64,000 nucleotides of DNA from Taeniopygia guttata. Its lineage: Eukaryota > Chordata > Aves > Passeriformes > Estrildidae. This document shows positions 61,736 through 64,000 of the stretch, piece by piece. Below the pieces are notes generated by a model. It saw only the letters and a program-made list of their open reading frames with translations, ran no database searches and was not told the origin of the DNA. A program made the translations under genes and the position numbers. Position 1 is the first letter of the stretch. Each line of letters starts with the position of its first letter. The DNA lies in assembly GCF_048771995.1 (NCBI RefSeq), contig NC_133028.1, forward strand, positions 67,001 to 131,000, read 5' to 3'.

Positions 61736-64000
61736 GCAGGATAGGAGCGTGTTGAGGGGACAATAGGGGCTGGGTCTCTGGGCAGTGAGGGTGTGAGTGT
61801 GGGGCTGATTAAGGGGAATGTGGGTGAAAAGGGATGGGCAGTAGTCCTGCAAGGGGACAAAAGGGGTTTGGATGCAGAGGGAGAGGTGGGTGTGCGAGAA
61901 CAGGCTTGAAGGGTAATGGCAGCATGGGTGTGATGGGGTGACAGTGTGGTAGGCTTGGTCTGGAGGTCCTTGGAGGAGGTGAGTGGTTGGGCTTCCTGCG
62001 GGAGCTCTCAGAGCAATGGAATATAGATGTTTAGTGCCACAGTTGGTAAATACAGGATGTTTGTTTTGCAGAGGCACATCTAAGGGGGCTGAATTTTTGG
62101 TGTTGGTTGGCTGGGGTTGCACATGCTTAACTGGTGATCAGTTGTGATTCTAAGGGGCTGTGTAGGAGCAGTGGTTGTAGGGCACTGGATCACTGGGGAT
62201 CTGGGCGTGATGGATTGCACAGCCAGGAAAATGTTTGGTTTAAGTTTTGGTAGGTCCAGACAGAAAGTAAAGTTGGAGGGGAGTGGGTAGGGGGATATTT
62301 TTTGGCAGTAGGGTTACATTTGGGAACTGATAAATGGAAGTGTAAGGATGGTGGGTGAATGGGGATAGCTTTGTGCGTGGATGTGGCTGGAGCTGGAAGC
62401 TGATGGGAGCAGTGAGGAGCAGGTGGACAGAGGAGGACAGCGTGGGTGTGGGGCCAGTTCCTGGGCGGGGAGAAGGACTAATGTGTACATGGGACTAGAT
62501 CACACTTAGAACAGGTTGGAGGAGAAGGATGTGCAAGTGGGTGTTAGGGCTGTGGGGAGACTCTAGAGGTGTTTGGAGGGGGTTAAGGAAGCTCCTCTTG
62601 TTGGCAGATCAGCAGGTGCTGGTTTTGGTTAAAGGTTCTTTCAGGAGAGGTATGTGCAGGGAAGAGAAGCAGTATTCTTATGGGAGTAGCTGGCATTTGG
62701 AAGGCTCATCTTCTGGAGCTGTAATTCTGCTGGCTCTTTGGGAGGGGCAGTGGTAGTAGCAGCTTGGTGGAAAAAAGCTCCTGGGCTTGTGGGGAGGCAA
62801 GACTGGGCAGTGGGAGGGGATCGGACAGGATAGAGGGTATTGGGAGGGTCCTTTTTTTGGAGGAGAAAAAGGCTCAAGGAGGGCTCTGGGCAGGGGGATG
62901 GAATCCCCTGGCTCTGCACTGGTCCAGGACATGTGCAAATGACTGTGTGTGGGAATGAGGAGTGTCTGCACAGGACAATGATTTTTGGGCTATATGCTGA
63001 TAGAAAGTGCGTTTCTGCAGTGCTAGGGGCAGTTCTTTTAGTGCTGGGTTACTTGGCTGGGTTGTGTGCCTGAGGTGTATCCCACTGGATGAGAAAATGC
63101 GAATAGGCTGAACATGCTCCCTGGCTTCTGTATTATGGCAAGGATTTCTGTAAGATGGTTACTTGCCTTGGATTCGTCAGCTGTGGCAGTGAGAGAGCCA
63201 GTGTGTGTGTCTGCATGTCTGCATGCATTAGGTGAATTCCCTGGCAGGGCTGATTCCTGGAAAAGAAGGAAGTAAAGAAAGGCAGTGACTGCTTTATTGG
63301 GGAGCTACTGAAGGTACCAAGCACCCTTTGGTGATGTTCCTTATGGATGGGAGAGGAGGGTAACTGTCTATATAACCTGAAGGCATGAAAGAAAAATACT
63401 TTAATTTTTTTATTCATATTTATTGGCAGTCTGTAGATGAGTGTGTATTGTAAACAGTTTGAAAGGGGTTTTGTATGGAAACGATTCCAGGCTAGGCAAG
63501 CCCTGGAAGTCCAAACTGTGGTAGGCACATTCTTCTTTCTCTTAAGATTTTTTCATAGAGGAGTACAGAGGAAAGAAAGAGAAAACTATTTCTGCTCCTT
63601 GTTTTCCTATGTAGAATGTGCTTAGAAATTTGTTTACCTGGGGAGATTGCTTGATTGGATTCTGGTGAGGATTGTTTGAGCCTGATGGCCAATACAATCC
63701 ACCTGTGGCTGGACTTGAGCGAGAAAGTCATGAGTTGTGAGGGAGTGAAATATAGTAGTTAGAAAAAGTAAGTATGTAGTTTTAGTATCTCCTTTAAATA
63801 ATATATGAATGTATTATAGTATAGTTATAATAAATAATCATTCAGCCTTCTGAACTAGAGTCAGATATCAGCATTTCTTCCCACTGGGTTCGCCTACATT
63901 TACAATTCAAATGTAGCTTTTAAATGTCTTTTTTGCCACTGTCATGACAAGCATTTTCTTTTAGCTGGGAGAGTACTTAAAGGAATAGCCTCATACCTGT

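Larger units (their letters stand above)
61071..64000 (+). other. ATRN: ATRN intron 1 (5' part, continues past window)
   Basis: Begins GTGAGC. The first 1 to 2 kb of the sense strand is markedly G-rich and C-poor. From about 63100 the composition becomes ordinary and then AT-rich. No CR1, LTR or further exon is seen. The CUB domain expected in the next exon is not in this window. Confidence 0.85.

Overview
This is nuclear DNA from a bird, probably a songbird. There are about two dozen CR1 LINE fragments in the typical avian style, two complete solo LTRs of types I recognise from passerine genomes, GC-rich CpG islands, and at the right-hand end the first coding exon of attractin (ATRN). ATRN exon 1 is the only host protein-coding exon I can support. 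I see no rRNA or tRNA gene, no CRISPR array and no telomeric TTAGGG array.

Layout. (1) 1-17290: a tandem satellite of about 1.26 kb monomers, 13 units plus a decayed partial one. The units form a higher-order pattern, which I write as A B [C A B D E] [C A B D E] F, with a 5-monomer period of about 6336 bp. Homogenisation stops near 15660, and the last one and a half units are old and diverged. (2) 17291-19960: about 2.7 kb whose plus strand is strongly depleted of G (about 6% G against about 25% C by hand count). It ends abruptly at a CpG island. This is the strangest part of the window. (3) 19960-23690: three CpG islands with degenerate minisatellites, a polypurine tract, an array of TCGGCT words and a C-rich VNTR. 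No gene is recognised here. (4) 23700-60310: gene-poor DNA with CR1 fragments on both strands, one CR1 nested cleanly inside another, an ERVL-type and an ERVK-type solo LTR each with perfect target-site duplications, and simple repeats. (5) 60640-64000: the ATRN CpG-island promoter with a perfect CRE, exon 1 (signal peptide and first EGF-like module), and a G-rich 5' part of intron 1 that is prone to R-loops.

How it fits together. The window runs from a young satellite array, through a compositionally abnormal border zone, to the upstream flank and start of ATRN, which is transcribed rightwards. From memory, published work on hooded crow described large arrays of a 14 kb satellite and its 1.2 kb subunit. 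The monomer size here is similar, but I cannot tell from this sequence whether it is the same family.
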